64,000 bases of DNA from CAYRDC01 sp964422925 (GCA_964422925.1 CAYRDC010000012.1:1-64000); one strand, 5' to 3'; numbered from the stretch's first letter, positions 1 to 8,086 are shown. The notes: generated by a model not told the origin, from the letters alone. Numbers and translations: made by a program.

Positions 1-451
1 CCGGGTAAGTGATATCCACTGAAATTCCGAATGCGTCATACACCGCCCCGTCAGAAGCCGTTATCCGCTGGTACGTGTTCCACGTGCTGTCTTTCCGCAG
101 GTTATAGATGTAGGCTGCACCCGTATTGGCCCCTCCGGGACTGCCGATGATAAAAAGGTATCCATCGCTGGCAACCGCATGGCCAAACAAATGGTCACTT
201 GAAACAGAAGGCGATAAAATGTGCAATTGCTTCCAACTTTGATTTTCAAACCTGAACACATAGGCACGACCGGATTCCTGATATTGTTCCTGATCACCGG
301 CAATCAACCATGGATAATCAACAGTCAGGGAAGCCCCAAATGACGGTTGTGTGGCTGAATCATTCTCGGTAAGCACCGTATCGCTTTGTGAGAACAAGGA
401 TAAACCCTGCAACAGGAAAAACAGGCAAGAAACATACTTTATTTTTCTCAT
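1..451 (-). CDS. Secreted FG-GAP/beta-propeller-like protein, partial
   Basis: The gene starts at 451 and runs off the left edge, leaving 150 codons with no stop in frame. The N-terminus (MRKIKYVSCLFFLLQGLSLF then SQS) is a signal peptide. The mature part shows two roughly 50-residue repeats of the FG-GAP type (SFGASLTVDYPWLIAGD, then GHAVASDGYLFIIGSPGG), each followed by an aromatic strand (AYVFRFE, AYIYNL). Such repeats build beta-propellers in exported surface proteins of Bacteroidota. Its start overlaps the stop of the upstream 448-885 gene as ATGA, so the two are probably co-translated. The C-terminus, where a T9SS sorting domain might lie, is outside the window. Confidence 0.75.
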   Translation of the reverse strand, partial: MRKIKYVSCLFFLLQGLSLFSQSDTVLTENDSATQPSFGASLTVDYPWLIAGDQEQYQESGRAYVFRFENQSWKQLHILSPSVSSDHLFGHAVASDGYLFIIGSPGGANTGAAYIYNLRKDSTWNTYQRITASDGAVYDAFGISVDITYP

Positions 452-885
452 TTTGCTATGATTGCATGCCAATTACCAATGTAATATAAGGTGGAAGGAT
501 TAGGACCTGAAATACATTCACCCAAAGGAGCAGTCCATGGGTAATTTGGACAAACACCATGATCTCCAGCTTCTCCATAAACTCCGGGGGCTCCCTGGTA
601 ATACGCTTTGATCGATACAACCCGGCAGGAGGCACATGCACTATAAGGTAATGGTAAATTAATTACGGTATTGGTATTAGCCGGTACAACTTGGGTAATT
701 ACATCAGGATATAATGGTGTACAAGCAGAATAGGGGGCAACTGAAAGAGAAACTTCCCAATCACACCCCGTATGGTTTTCCACCAGAAACTGCGCTTCCG
801 CATGCCATATAACGGAAACCAGCAGCATGACAAACATTAAAACCTTCCGGATTCCCGCCATCCGACTCGCATTGGCTTTTTTCAT
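448..885 (-). CDS. Small secreted hypothetical protein
   Basis: No family recognised. The start at 885 gives 145 residues; an in-frame ATG at 927 would add 14 residues before a basic n-region and a third lies at 861. I chose 885 because it gives a compact Lys/Arg n-region followed by a hydrophobic core (VLMFVMLLVSVIW) and a cleavage site after AEA. The mature domain of about 110 residues has several cysteines and many Pro, Tyr and Asn residues, which fits a disulfide-stabilised exported beta domain. The stop overlaps the start of the FG-GAP-like gene by 4 bp (ATGA), so the two products may act together at the cell surface. Confidence 0.6.
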   Translation of the reverse strand: MKKANASRMAGIRKVLMFVMLLVSVIWHAEAQFLVENHTGCDWEVSLSVAPYSACTPLYPDVITQVVPANTNTVINLPLPYSACASCRVVSIKAYYQGAPGVYGEAGDHGVCPNYPWTAPLGECISGPNPSTLYYIGNWHAIIAK

Positions 886-1019
886 ACTGCCTAAACTACG
901 GGGGGGCAGTTGCTTAGCTTTTTGCATGACGTCAAATTTGAGGGGTTAACATTACTGATTGCCATTTAACCATTTGCAATGTATAAAACCTTCTAAAAAT
1001 ATGCAAACTTTCCGCAGTT

Positions 1020-1027
1020 TATTTTTG
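1020..1027 (+). promoter_or_regulatory. Possible -7 promoter box for the tetR-fad operon
   Basis: TATTTTTG matches the Bacteroidota -7 consensus TAnnTTTG and lies 103 bp before the tetR start. No TTTG -33 box stands at the usual 17-23 bp spacing, so this is a weak call. The palindrome at 1089-1098 would lie downstream of it, where a bound repressor could block elongation. Confidence 0.25.
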
Positions 1028-1088
1028 TCAGCCCTTTCTGCCGGCCCCGGTGAATGAAAATCCTCTCAACGCGAACCAATTTATCAAA

Positions 1089-1098
1089 CAAACGTTTG
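1089..1098. promoter_or_regulatory. Candidate TetR operator (palindrome CAAACGTTTG)
   Basis: A perfect 10-bp palindrome, CAAACGTTTG, lies 32 bp upstream of the tetR start codon. It is the only clear dyad in the 200-bp gap and sits where TetR-family fatty-acid regulators bind their own promoter. Autoregulation and control of the downstream beta-oxidation genes are inferred. Confidence 0.4.
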
Positions 1099-1130
1099 GT
1101 AAAATGAAAAGGGAGCCGTAATTTAGTGCC

Positions 1131-1724
1131 ATGCCCAAACAGAAAATTGACAAAAAAGGCATTATCCGCGAATCGCTGAAGGTTTTCAAAGCCAAAGGAT
1201 ACGCCAACACCACCATGGCGGATATCGGCCGTGCCTGCGGCCTGCTCAAAGGAAGCATTTACCATTATTTCAGCAGCAAGGAAACCCTTATGGAAGAGGT
1301 GATCCGCAGCCTGCACGATTATTATAACCGGGAAGTGTTCAGCATAGCCACCGACCCTTCGCTGAACGGGATGGAAAAGCTGCAGCGCCTAGCCGGTATC
1401 AGCGAAGAAATTTTCCTGCAGGAAAAAGCAGGCTGCCTGATGACCAATATCGGGCTGGAAACGGTGAATGTAGTGCCCCGCTTCACCCAATTGATCCGTG
1501 CTTATTTTGAAGACTGGATCCGCTGCCTGGAGCATATTTTCCGGGAGCGCTATCCGGCAGATAAGGCGCGATCGCTGGCCGAGCAAAGCGTGGCCGAAAT
1601 CGAAGGAGCCGTCATCCTGATGCAGTTGTATGACGATCCCCGGTTTCTGCGGCAGGCTCATAAACATATTATCGATCATTACCTGGAAATGAAACTTCAA
1701 ACAGCAGAAAGAAAAAATTCATGA
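1131..1724 (+). CDS. TetR/AcrR family transcriptional regulator
   Basis: A 197-residue protein with an N-terminal TetR DNA-binding domain at about residues 8-55 (FKAKGYANTTMADIGRACGL then KGSIYHYFSSKETL, the helix-turn-helix and following helix). The C-terminal ligand-binding half is helical. It is the first gene of the beta-oxidation operon, and its stop overlaps the start of the next gene as ATGA. By position it is probably the acyl-CoA-responsive repressor of the operon, comparable in role to FadR proteins of the TetR family. The ligand cannot be read from sequence. A 10-bp palindrome upstream is a plausible operator. Confidence 0.9.
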   Translation: MPKQKIDKKGIIRESLKVFKAKGYANTTMADIGRACGLLKGSIYHYFSSKETLMEEVIRSLHDYYNREVFSIATDPSLNGMEKLQRLAGISEEIFLQEKAGCLMTNIGLETVNVVPRFTQLIRAYFEDWIRCLEHIFRERYPADKARSLAEQSVAEIEGAVILMQLYDDPRFLRQAHKHIIDHYLEMKLQTAERKNS

Positions 1725-4129
1725 AAAACAGAAGGATCAAAAAAGTGGCCGTACTCGGCTCCGGTGTCATGGGCTCGCAGATTGCCCTGCATTTCGCCAA
1801 TATCGGTTGTGAAGTTTTATTGCTCGACATTGCACCGCGCGAGCTCAATGAGGATGAAAAAGCCAAAGGGCTCAGCCTGGAGGACCCGGTGGTGAAAAAC
1901 CGCATCGTGCGCGAATCTTTTAACCGCGCCCTGAAAGCCAAACCCGCCCCGGCTTATACCAAATCCGTAGCCCAGCGGGTTACTCTCGGCAATTTCACGG
2001 ACGATTATCCCAGGCTGTCCGAAATGGACTGGGTGCTTGAAGCGGTGGTTGAAAACCTCGACATCAAGAAACAGGTGTTTGCCGAGGTGGAAAAAAACCG
2101 CAGGCCGGGCACCCTGGTCACCACCAACACTTCCGGCATTCCGGTAAACCTGATGGTGGAAGGCCGCAGCGAAGATTTTCAGAAGCATTTTTGCGGAACC
2201 CACTTTTTCAACCCGCCCCGTTACCTGCGCCTGCTGGAAATTGTGCCGGCAAAAACCACTGACCCGGATGTGGTGGATTTCCTGATGCGCTACGGGGATG
2301 TGTACCTGGGCAAGCAAACCGTGCTGTGCAAGGACACCCCTGCCTTCATTGCCAACCGGGTGGGTGTGTTCAGCATCATGGCCATTTTCCACCTGATGCG
2401 TGAACTCGACCTCAGCATCGAGGAAGTGGACGCCCTGACAGGGCCCGTTTCGGGACGGCCGAAATCAGCCACCTTCCGCACCAGCGACCTGGTGGGCATC
2501 GACACCCTGGTGAAAGTGGCCGCCAACACCGCGGCTGCCTGCCCCGATGACGAAGCCCGCGAGCTGTTTGCCATACCCGGTTTCCTGAAGACCATGGTGG
2601 AAAAGAAATGGCTGGGCGACAAGACCGGGCAGGGGTTCTACAAAAAGACACGGGACAAACAGGGCAAAAAGCAGATCCTGGCCCTCGACCTGAAAACCAT
2701 GGAATACCGGCCCAAACAGAAGCCCTCCTTCGAAACCCTGGCAGCCGCCAAGCCGGTGGACAACCTGCGCGAACGGCTGCAGGTGCTTTACCGCGGCAAG
2801 GACAAAGCCGGGGAATTTTACCGCAGGCTCATGTTCCTGGTACTGGCTTACGTGTCGCACCGCATCCCGGAAATTGCCGATGAACTGTACAAGGTGGACG
2901 ATGCCATGAAAGCCGGCTTCGGCTGGGAAACCGGCCCCTTTGAAACCTGGGACACCCTGGGAGTGGAAAAAGTACTGGCTGACATGAAATCGGCCGGGCA
3001 CGAACCGGCCCCCTGGGTGGAAGAAATGCTGGCGGCAGGACATACCTCCTTCTACCGCACCCGCGAAGGGCGCAGGTATTATTTTGACCTCCGCGATAAA
3101 GATTACCGCGAAGTGCCCGGCACGGCCGAGCTCATTATCCTGGATAACTACCGCAGCGAAAAACCAGTCTGGCAAAATGCCGGTACCACCCTGCACGATA
3201 TCGGGGACGGGGTGCTTTGCCTGGAATTCCACACCAAGATGAACAGCATGGGCAGCGAGGTGATCGAAGGCATCAACCAGGCCATCAGCATTGCCGAAAA
3301 GGATTTTGCAGGGCTGGTCATCGGCAACGATGCCGCCAATTTTTCGGTAGGCGCCAACCTGGCCATGATCCTGATGCTGGCCGTGGAACAGGAATACGAT
3401 GAACTCGACATGGTGGTCAGGCTCTTCCAGCAGACCATCATGCGCACCCGCTATTCGGCCGTTCCGGTGGTGGTGGCCCCGCACGGCATGACCCTGGGCG
3501 GAGGCTGCGAACTCACCCTGCATGCCGACAAAGTGCAGGCTGCTGCCGAAACCTATATCGGCCTGGTGGAAGTGGGCGTGGGCCTCATACCGGCCGGAGG
3601 CGGCACCAAGGAAATGACCCTGCGCGCCTCCGATGAATACCGGGAAGGCGAAGTGGAACTGCCCGTACTGCAGAAACGCTTCCTCACCATAGCCCAGGCC
3701 CAGGTGGCCACCTCAGGCCATGAAGCCTATGAAAAAGGCATCCTGCGCAAAGGGCTCGATGAGGTGGTCATCAACCAGGCACGGGTGATTGCCGAAGCCA
3801 AGCAAAGCGTGCTCGACATGGCTGAAGCCGGTTATACCCAGCCCTCCCCGAGGGAAGACGTCAAGGTGCTGGGACGCATGGCCCTGGCCGCCCTGCTGAC
3901 CGGTGTCGATGCCTTTGAACGGGCACATTACATTTCGGAACACGACAAGAAAATAGCCACCAAGCTGGCCTGGGTGATGAGCGGGGGCGACCTCACCGCA
4001 CCCCAGCTGGTGAGCGAACAATACCTGCTCGACCTGGAACGGGAAGCCTTTATCAGCCTGCTGGGCGAAAAGAAAACCCTGGAACGCATTGAGCATATGC
4101 TCAAAACCGGAAAGGCGTTAAGGAACTGA
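1721..4129 (+). CDS. fadN: 3-hydroxyacyl-CoA dehydrogenase / enoyl-CoA hydratase fusion
   Basis: An 802-residue bifunctional beta-oxidation enzyme. The N-terminal NAD-binding Rossmann fold begins with VLGSGVMGSQIALHFA (residues 10-25). The catalytic His region reads GTHFFNPPRYLRLLEIVPA, and a 3HCDH C-terminal domain follows. The C-terminal third is a crotonase fold with an oxyanion-hole region (ANFSVGANLAMI), GGGCELTLHAD and EVGVGLIPAGGG, which carry the two glutamates expected for hydratase activity. The domain order dehydrogenase-then-hydratase is that of FadN rather than FadB/FadJ. It hydrates enoyl-CoA and oxidises the 3-hydroxyacyl-CoA, handing the product to the thiolase encoded at 4646. 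The four-helix gene separates it from that thiolase. Confidence 0.9.
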   Translation: MKNRRIKKVAVLGSGVMGSQIALHFANIGCEVLLLDIAPRELNEDEKAKGLSLEDPVVKNRIVRESFNRALKAKPAPAYTKSVAQRVTLGNFTDDYPRLSEMDWVLEAVVENLDIKKQVFAEVEKNRRPGTLVTTNTSGIPVNLMVEGRSEDFQKHFCGTHFFNPPRYLRLLEIVPAKTTDPDVVDFLMRYGDVYLGKQTVLCKDTPAFIANRVGVFSIMAIFHLMRELDLSIEEVDALTGPVSGRPKSATFRTSDLVGIDTLVKVAANTAAACPDDEARELFAIPGFLKTMVEKKWLGDKTGQGFYKKTRDKQGKKQILALDLKTMEYRPKQKPSFETLAAAKPVDNLRERLQVLYRGKDKAGEFYRRLMFLVLAYVSHRIPEIADELYKVDDAMKAGFGWETGPFETWDTLGVEKVLADMKSAGHEPAPWVEEMLAAGHTSFYRTREGRRYYFDLRDKDYREVPGTAELIILDNYRSEKPVWQNAGTTLHDIGDGVLCLEFHTKMNSMGSEVIEGINQAISIAEKDFAGLVIGNDAANFSVGANLAMILMLAVEQEYDELDMVVRLFQQTIMRTRYSAVPVVVAPHGMTLGGGCELTLHADKVQAAAETYIGLVEVGVGLIPAGGGTKEMTLRASDEYREGEVELPVLQKRFLTIAQAQVATSGHEAYEKGILRKGLDEVVINQARVIAEAKQSVLDMAEAGYTQPSPREDVKVLGRMALAALLTGVDAFERAHYISEHDKKIATKLAWVMSGGDLTAPQLVSEQYLLDLEREAFISLLGEKKTLERIEHMLKTGKALRN

Positions 4130-4164
4130 GTAGCTGGTAGCGGGTAGCTGGTAGTTAGTAGGCG
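4130..4164. repeat. Left heptamer repeat array (GTAGNNN x5)
   Basis: Directly after the fadN stop come five tandem 7-bp units, GTAGCTG, GTAGCGG, GTAGCTG, GTAGTTA and GTAGGCG. The array is degenerate but in phase. It lies 21 bp before the four-helix gene and mirrors an array of the same period on the other side (4601-4642). Confidence 0.75.
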
Positions 4165-4185
4165 GATATTAAAAGAAATATCCTG

Positions 4186-4545
4186 ATGCATAACTACAAA
4201 GAATTAAAAGTATGGCAGCATGCCATGGAACTGGCCAAGGAAATATATCGCCTGACCGCTGATTTCCCGAAAGAGGAGATCTACGGTCTGACCAGCCAGC
4301 TCAGAAGAGCTGCTGTGTCGGTACCTGCAAATATTGCCGAGGGCAGCGGCCGTGAATCGGACAGGGAGTTTTCACGCTTTCTCAGCATGGCATCGGGTTC
4401 ATGCGCGGAACTGGAAACCCTCGTTGAATTGTCTGCCCGGCTTGGCATGTTGAACACCATACAGCTGGAAAGCATCCAGGAAAAAATAGCAACCATCGGC
4501 AAAATGCTCTACCGGCTTCGACAGTCAAAAGCAATTGGAAAATGA
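4186..4545 (+). CDS. Four-helix-bundle protein (23S rRNA-intervening-sequence family)
   Basis: A 119-residue protein of the S23/IVP four-helix-bundle family. Diagnostic features are the start YKELKVWQHAMELAKEIY, then LTSQLRRAAVSVPANIAEG in the middle and FSRFLSMASGSCAELETLV. The family is related to the Avd accessory proteins of diversity-generating retroelements and is found inside 23S rRNA intervening sequences and at scattered chromosomal sites. Its biochemical role is poorly known; the fold forms basic pentamers in some members that bind nucleic acid. It has no evident link to fatty-acid metabolism, is flanked by heptamer arrays and is followed by about 55 bp of A-rich sequence, all consistent with an insertion. 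No reverse transcriptase or variable repeat is in the window, so a DGR role is not supported here. Confidence 0.9.
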   Translation: MHNYKELKVWQHAMELAKEIYRLTADFPKEEIYGLTSQLRRAAVSVPANIAEGSGRESDREFSRFLSMASGSCAELETLVELSARLGMLNTIQLESIQEKIATIGKMLYRLRQSKAIGK

Positions 4546-4600
4546 AAAACAGGAAAAAACCAACTGACTGAAACAATAAAAAAGGAAAAGACAACCCAAA

Positions 4601-4642
4601 AACTGAATACTGGCTACTGAATACTGACTACTAAATACTACC
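4601..4642. repeat. Right heptamer repeat array (TACTNNN x5)
   Basis: Six in-phase 7-bp units read AACTGAA, TACTGGC, TACTGAA, TACTGAC, TACTAAA and TACTACC, ending 3 bp before the thiolase start codon. The reverse complement gives AGTA-containing heptamers, including TTAGTAG, which also occurs in the left array at 4155-4161. The two arrays are therefore inverted relative to each other. Confidence 0.75.
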
Positions 4643-4645
4643 AAA

Positions 4646-5821
4646 ATGACTGACGCATACATCATCGCAGGATTCCGGACGGCAGTGGGCAAGGCCCGCA
4701 AGGGAGGGTTCCGGTTTTACCGGCCGGACGACCTGGCCGCCCGGGTGATTGAACACCTGCTGGAAAAACTGCCGGAAATCGACCCGAAACGCATTGACGA
4801 CCTCATTGTGGGCAATGCCGTGCCCGAAGCCGAACAGGGCCTGCAGATTGCCCGCATGATTGCCCTGATGTCGCTTCCGCAGGAAGTGGGCGGGGTTACG
4901 GTAAACCGCTACTGCGGCTCCGGGGTCGAAACCATAGCCATGGCCACCAGCAAGATACGATCCGGCATGGCCGATATCATCATTGCCGGGGGAACCGAAT
5001 CCATGTCGCTGGTGCCCACGGTGGGCTGGAAAACCGTACCCAATTACAACATTGCCACCAAACACCCGGATTACTACATGAGCATGGGCCTGACGGCCGA
5101 GGAAGTGGCCCGCAGGTTCAAGGTGTCGCGCGAAGACCAAGACGAGTACTCCTACCATTCGCATATGAAAGCCATCCTTGCCATAGACAAGGGAAAATTC
5201 AAGGATGAAATTGTACCCGTGAAGGTGGAGGAAGTGTACGTGGAAGACGGGAAGCGCAAGACCCGCAGCTGGGTGGTCTACACGGACGAAGGCCCGCGCA
5301 GGGACACCAGCCTGGAGGCGCTGGCCAAGCTGAAACCCGTGTTTGCCGCTGACGGAACCGTCACGGCCGGCAATTCCTCCCAGACCTCTGACGGGGCGGC
5401 CTTTGTGCTGGTGGCTTCGGAAGAAGTGGTCAAAGAACTGAACCTGAAGCCTGTTGCCCGCATGATCACCAGCGTGACCGTGGGGGTGGAACCTGCCATC
5501 ATGGGCATCGGGCCCAAGGAAGCCATTCCCCGGGCCCTGAAACGGGCCGGCCTGAAGCTGGACGACATTGACCTGATTGAACTCAACGAGGCTTTTGCCT
5601 CACAAACCATAGCCGTTATCCGCGAAGCCGGGCTCAACCCCGACATCGTGAATGTAAACGGTGGTGCCATTGCCCTGGGGCACCCGCTGGGCTGCACCGG
5701 CACCAAGCTCACCGTGCAGATCATCAACGAGCTGCGCAGGCGCAACCAGAAATACGGCATGGTGACCGCCTGTATCGGTGGCGGGCAGGGCATTGCCTCC
5801 ATTTTTGAACGACTCGATTAA
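4646..5821 (+). CDS. fadA: Acetyl-CoA C-acyltransferase (3-ketoacyl-CoA thiolase)
   Basis: A 391-residue thiolase that cleaves 3-ketoacyl-CoA to acetyl-CoA and a shortened acyl-CoA, the last step of each beta-oxidation round. The acyl-accepting cysteine is Cys90 in VNRYCGSGVET. The other active-site blocks are present: NEAFASQ, GGAIALGHPLGCTGT with its catalytic His, and TACIGGGQGIA with the second Cys. Length is normal. It follows the four-helix insertion and precedes the acyl-CoA dehydrogenase by 23 bp, so it is very likely in the TetR-led operon and forms a trifunctional-type complex with the FadN-like protein. Confidence 0.93.
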   Translation: MTDAYIIAGFRTAVGKARKGGFRFYRPDDLAARVIEHLLEKLPEIDPKRIDDLIVGNAVPEAEQGLQIARMIALMSLPQEVGGVTVNRYCGSGVETIAMATSKIRSGMADIIIAGGTESMSLVPTVGWKTVPNYNIATKHPDYYMSMGLTAEEVARRFKVSREDQDEYSYHSHMKAILAIDKGKFKDEIVPVKVEEVYVEDGKRKTRSWVVYTDEGPRRDTSLEALAKLKPVFAADGTVTAGNSSQTSDGAAFVLVASEEVVKELNLKPVARMITSVTVGVEPAIMGIGPKEAIPRALKRAGLKLDDIDLIELNEAFASQTIAVIREAGLNPDIVNVNGGAIALGHPLGCTGTKLTVQIINELRRRNQKYGMVTACIGGGQGIASIFERLD

Positions 5822-5844
5822 CCGAACCTGAAAAAACCACTGCA

Positions 5845-7635
5845 ATGGATACAGATAAAAAACAGGTACTAAAAGGCGGGGAATTCCTGATACGGGAAAG
5901 TTCTCCTGACCAGATATTCACCCCGGAACAACTGAACGAGGAGCAGCGCATGATGCGCGACATGGCCCGGGAATTTGTTGAAAAGGAAATCATACCGCGG
6001 GTGGATGAAATTGACCTCAACGGCCCGGAGGTGGTGCCCGGCCTGCTGGAAAAAGCCGGTGAGCTGGGCCTGTTGGGCATTACCCTTCCCGAGGAATACG
6101 GAGGCTTCGGCCAGGATTTCAATACCGGAACCGCCCTGACCATTGCCCTCGGGCCAAGCTTTTCGTTCGGTGTGGCCTGGGCCGCGCATACCGGCATAGG
6201 CACCCTACCCATCCTTTATTTCGGCACGGAAGAACAACGCCAGAAATACCTGCCTGGCCTGGCCAACGGCCAGATAAAAGCGGCTTACTGCCTGACTGAA
6301 CCCGGCTCCGGCTCGGACGCCCTGGCCGCGAAAACCAAAGCAGTGCTCTCCGATGACGGTAAACATTACATACTCAACGGGCAGAAAATGTTCATCACCA
6401 ACGGTGGTTTTGCCGACCTGTTCATCGTGTTCGCGAAGATTGACGGGGATAAATTCACCGGCTTTATCGTGGATGCCAATTCAGAAGGACTGACTCGCGG
6501 GCCCGAAGAAAAGAAAATGGGCATTAAAGGCTCCTCCACCACGCCCATCTTCCTCGAAAACGTGAAAGTCCCGGTGGAAAATGTGCTGGGTGAAATCGGC
6601 AAGGGGCACAAAATCGCCTTCAACATCCTCAATATCGGCCGGTTCAAGCTCTGCGCCATGGCCATTGGCGGCTGCCAGGCGTCCATCACCACGGCCGTGC
6701 AGTATGCCATGCAGCGCAGCCAGTTCGGCAAACCCATTGCCGAATTCGGGGCCATACAGCATAAGCTGGCCGAACAAGCTATCCGGACTTTTGTGGTTGA
6801 ATCGGCCACGTACTGGACCAGCGATCTGATCAACCAGATGATCAGGCAGCTGAAATCGGAAAGTAAAAGCTATATCGAGGCCATCATGGAATCGGCCGAA
6901 GAGTACGCCATTGAATGCGCCATGCTGAAGGTGATGGGTTCGGAAGCGTTGGATTATGTGGTGGACGAAACCGTGCAGATCCATGGCGGATATGGGTTTA
7001 TCGAAGATTACCCGGCTGCCCGCTCCTACCGTGACGCGCGCATCAACCGCATATTTGAAGGAACCAACGAAATAAACCGACTGCTTACCGTGGACATGCT
7101 GCTGAAGCGTGCCATGAAAGGCAAGATTGACCTGATGACCCCGGTCATGGCCGTGCAGAAAGAGCTTATGTCGCTACCCGACTTCGGCAATAGCGGGGAT
7201 GAGGGAATCCTGGCTGAAGAATACAAGGCTGTTTTGCAGGCCAAGAAGGCGGTGCTGATAGTGGCCGGGGCAGCAGCCCAGAAGCTGATGAAGCAGCTGG
7301 AAGACGAACAGGAGATCATCATGACCATAGCCGATATGATGATGGATGTGTTTGCCGCGGGGGCAGCCCTACTGCGCACCCGGAAACTTGTACAGCTCAA
7401 GGGCGAGGAAGCCGCCAGCCCCTACCTCGACATGACGCGGGTCTTTCTGAGCGATGCCCTGGAACGCATACACATGAACGGGCGCCATGCCCTGTATGCC
7501 TTTGCCGAGGGCGATGAACTGCGCATGATGATGCTGGGACTGAAACGGTTTACCAAGTTCAAGCCGGTGAACACCAAGGCCCTGCGCAGAAACATCGCCC
7601 GGACCCTGATCGATGCAGGACGCTATTCCTTTTAA
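5845..7635 (+). CDS. Acyl-CoA dehydrogenase (long form, VLCAD/FadE-like)
   Basis: A 596-residue FAD-dependent acyl-CoA dehydrogenase that introduces the alpha-beta double bond at the start of beta-oxidation. Blocks visible include AYCLTEPGSGSDALAAKT (FAD-binding signature), MQRSQFGKPIAEFGAIQHKLA and RIFEGTNEINRLLT, whose first Glu is the expected catalytic base. The C-terminal extension of about 180 residues beyond a standard 390-residue enzyme resembles the VLCAD-type tail seen in Bacteroidota fad operons. It is the last gene of the operon and is followed by a strong terminator at 7662-7688. Electrons presumably pass to ETF, which is not encoded in the window. Confidence 0.92.
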   Translation: MDTDKKQVLKGGEFLIRESSPDQIFTPEQLNEEQRMMRDMAREFVEKEIIPRVDEIDLNGPEVVPGLLEKAGELGLLGITLPEEYGGFGQDFNTGTALTIALGPSFSFGVAWAAHTGIGTLPILYFGTEEQRQKYLPGLANGQIKAAYCLTEPGSGSDALAAKTKAVLSDDGKHYILNGQKMFITNGGFADLFIVFAKIDGDKFTGFIVDANSEGLTRGPEEKKMGIKGSSTTPIFLENVKVPVENVLGEIGKGHKIAFNILNIGRFKLCAMAIGGCQASITTAVQYAMQRSQFGKPIAEFGAIQHKLAEQAIRTFVVESATYWTSDLINQMIRQLKSESKSYIEAIMESAEEYAIECAMLKVMGSEALDYVVDETVQIHGGYGFIEDYPAARSYRDARINRIFEGTNEINRLLTVDMLLKRAMKGKIDLMTPVMAVQKELMSLPDFGNSGDEGILAEEYKAVLQAKKAVLIVAGAAAQKLMKQLEDEQEIIMTIADMMMDVFAAGAALLRTRKLVQLKGEEAASPYLDMTRVFLSDALERIHMNGRHALYAFAEGDELRMMMLGLKRFTKFKPVNTKALRRNIARTLIDAGRYSF

Positions 7636-7661
7636 GCCGGAACAGGCTTTCAGGATGTCAG

Positions 7662-7688
7662 AAACCCCGCCAGCAGGCGGGGTTTTTT
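7662..7688 (+). terminator. Rho-independent terminator of the fad operon
   Basis: A perfect 10-bp stem (AAACCCCGCC / GGCGGGGTTT) with loop AGCA, continuing into TTT, starts 27 bp after the acyl-CoA dehydrogenase stop. It closes the operon. Confidence 0.92.
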
Positions 7689-7707
7689 ATATTGTTTACC
7701 GGGGCGG

Positions 7708-7724
7708 TCCCGCTTCCAGCGGGA
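7708..7724. repeat. Short perfect inverted repeat, function unknown
   Basis: TCCCGCT-TCC-AGCGGGA forms a 7-bp perfect hairpin in the space between the fad terminator and the tRNA terminator. It has no adjacent T-tract. It could be residual termination structure or a REP-like unit; only one copy is seen here. Confidence 0.5.
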
Positions 7725-7761
7725 TGTGCATACCGGATTACACTGTATCCCCGTCCGGAAT

Positions 7762-7788
7762 AAAAAAAAAGAAAACACTTGCGTGCTT
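7762..7788 (-). terminator. Terminator of the tRNA-Ser/tRNA-Pro transcript
   Basis: On the minus strand, downstream of tRNA-Pro, AAGCAC-GCAA-GTGTTT forms a 6-bp stem with one G-T pair and a GNRA-type tetraloop, followed by a run rich in T (TTCTTTTTTTTT). It lies 17 bp after the tRNA 3' end. Confidence 0.65.
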
Positions 7789-7804
7789 CCCGTTTACCAT
7801 CTTG

Positions 7805-7879
7805 TCGGGGTGGTGAGATTCGAACTCACGACCCCCTGCTCCCAAAGCAGGTGCGCTAACCGGACTGCGCTACACCCCG
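7805..7879 (-). tRNA. tRNA-Pro (UGG)
   Basis: Acceptor stem CGGGGTG pairs with CACCCCG and the discriminator base is A. The anticodon arm CCTGC-TTTGGGA-GCAGG places TGG in the loop, and the T arm is GTGAG-TTCGAAT-CTCAC. The 3' CCA is not encoded. It lies 47 bp downstream of tRNA-Ser(GCU) on the same strand and shares its terminator. Confidence 0.95.
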
Positions 7880-7926
7880 AATTTATTTTATCAATAAAAA
7901 TCAGCCCGGGCCAACCCGGGCGTTTG

Positions 7927-8015
<89 letters not shown>

Positions 8016-8051
8016 GGAAGCGCTGGCAAAATTAAGGATTTCCACCGATGA

Positions 8052-8086
8052 AATAAAAAAAATCCCGGAGGCAAGCCCCCCGGGGA
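8052..8086 (-). terminator. Terminator of the exbB-exbD cluster
   Basis: On the minus strand a GC-rich hairpin (TCCC..GGGGG-CTTG-CCTCC..GGGA, with a short bulge) is followed by TTTTTTTT. It lies 23 bp after the stop of the second exbD and separates that operon from the tRNAs. Confidence 0.8.

Larger units (their letters stand above)
4130..4642. mobile_element. Putative small inserted element carrying a four-helix-bundle gene
   Basis: The unit consists of a left heptamer array, a single gene of the four-helix-bundle (23S rRNA intervening-sequence protein) family, and a right heptamer array in inverted orientation. It splits an otherwise tight fad operon exactly between two genes. No transposase, target-site duplication or conventional terminal inverted repeats are visible. 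Mobility is inferred from the flanking structure and from the family's known occurrence as an insertion in 23S rRNA genes. Confidence 0.35.

Noticed and set aside
2465..3523. 352-codon open frame antisense to fadN
   Set aside because: Same reason: the plus-strand product has clear catalytic motifs, while the antisense product has none.
4186..4545. Accessory protein of a diversity-generating retroelement
   Set aside because: The fold is related to Avd, but no reverse transcriptase, template repeat or variable repeat occurs in the window.
4130..4642. CRISPR array or classical insertion sequence
   Set aside because: Repeats are 7 bp, contiguous and without spacers; no transposase or target duplication is present.
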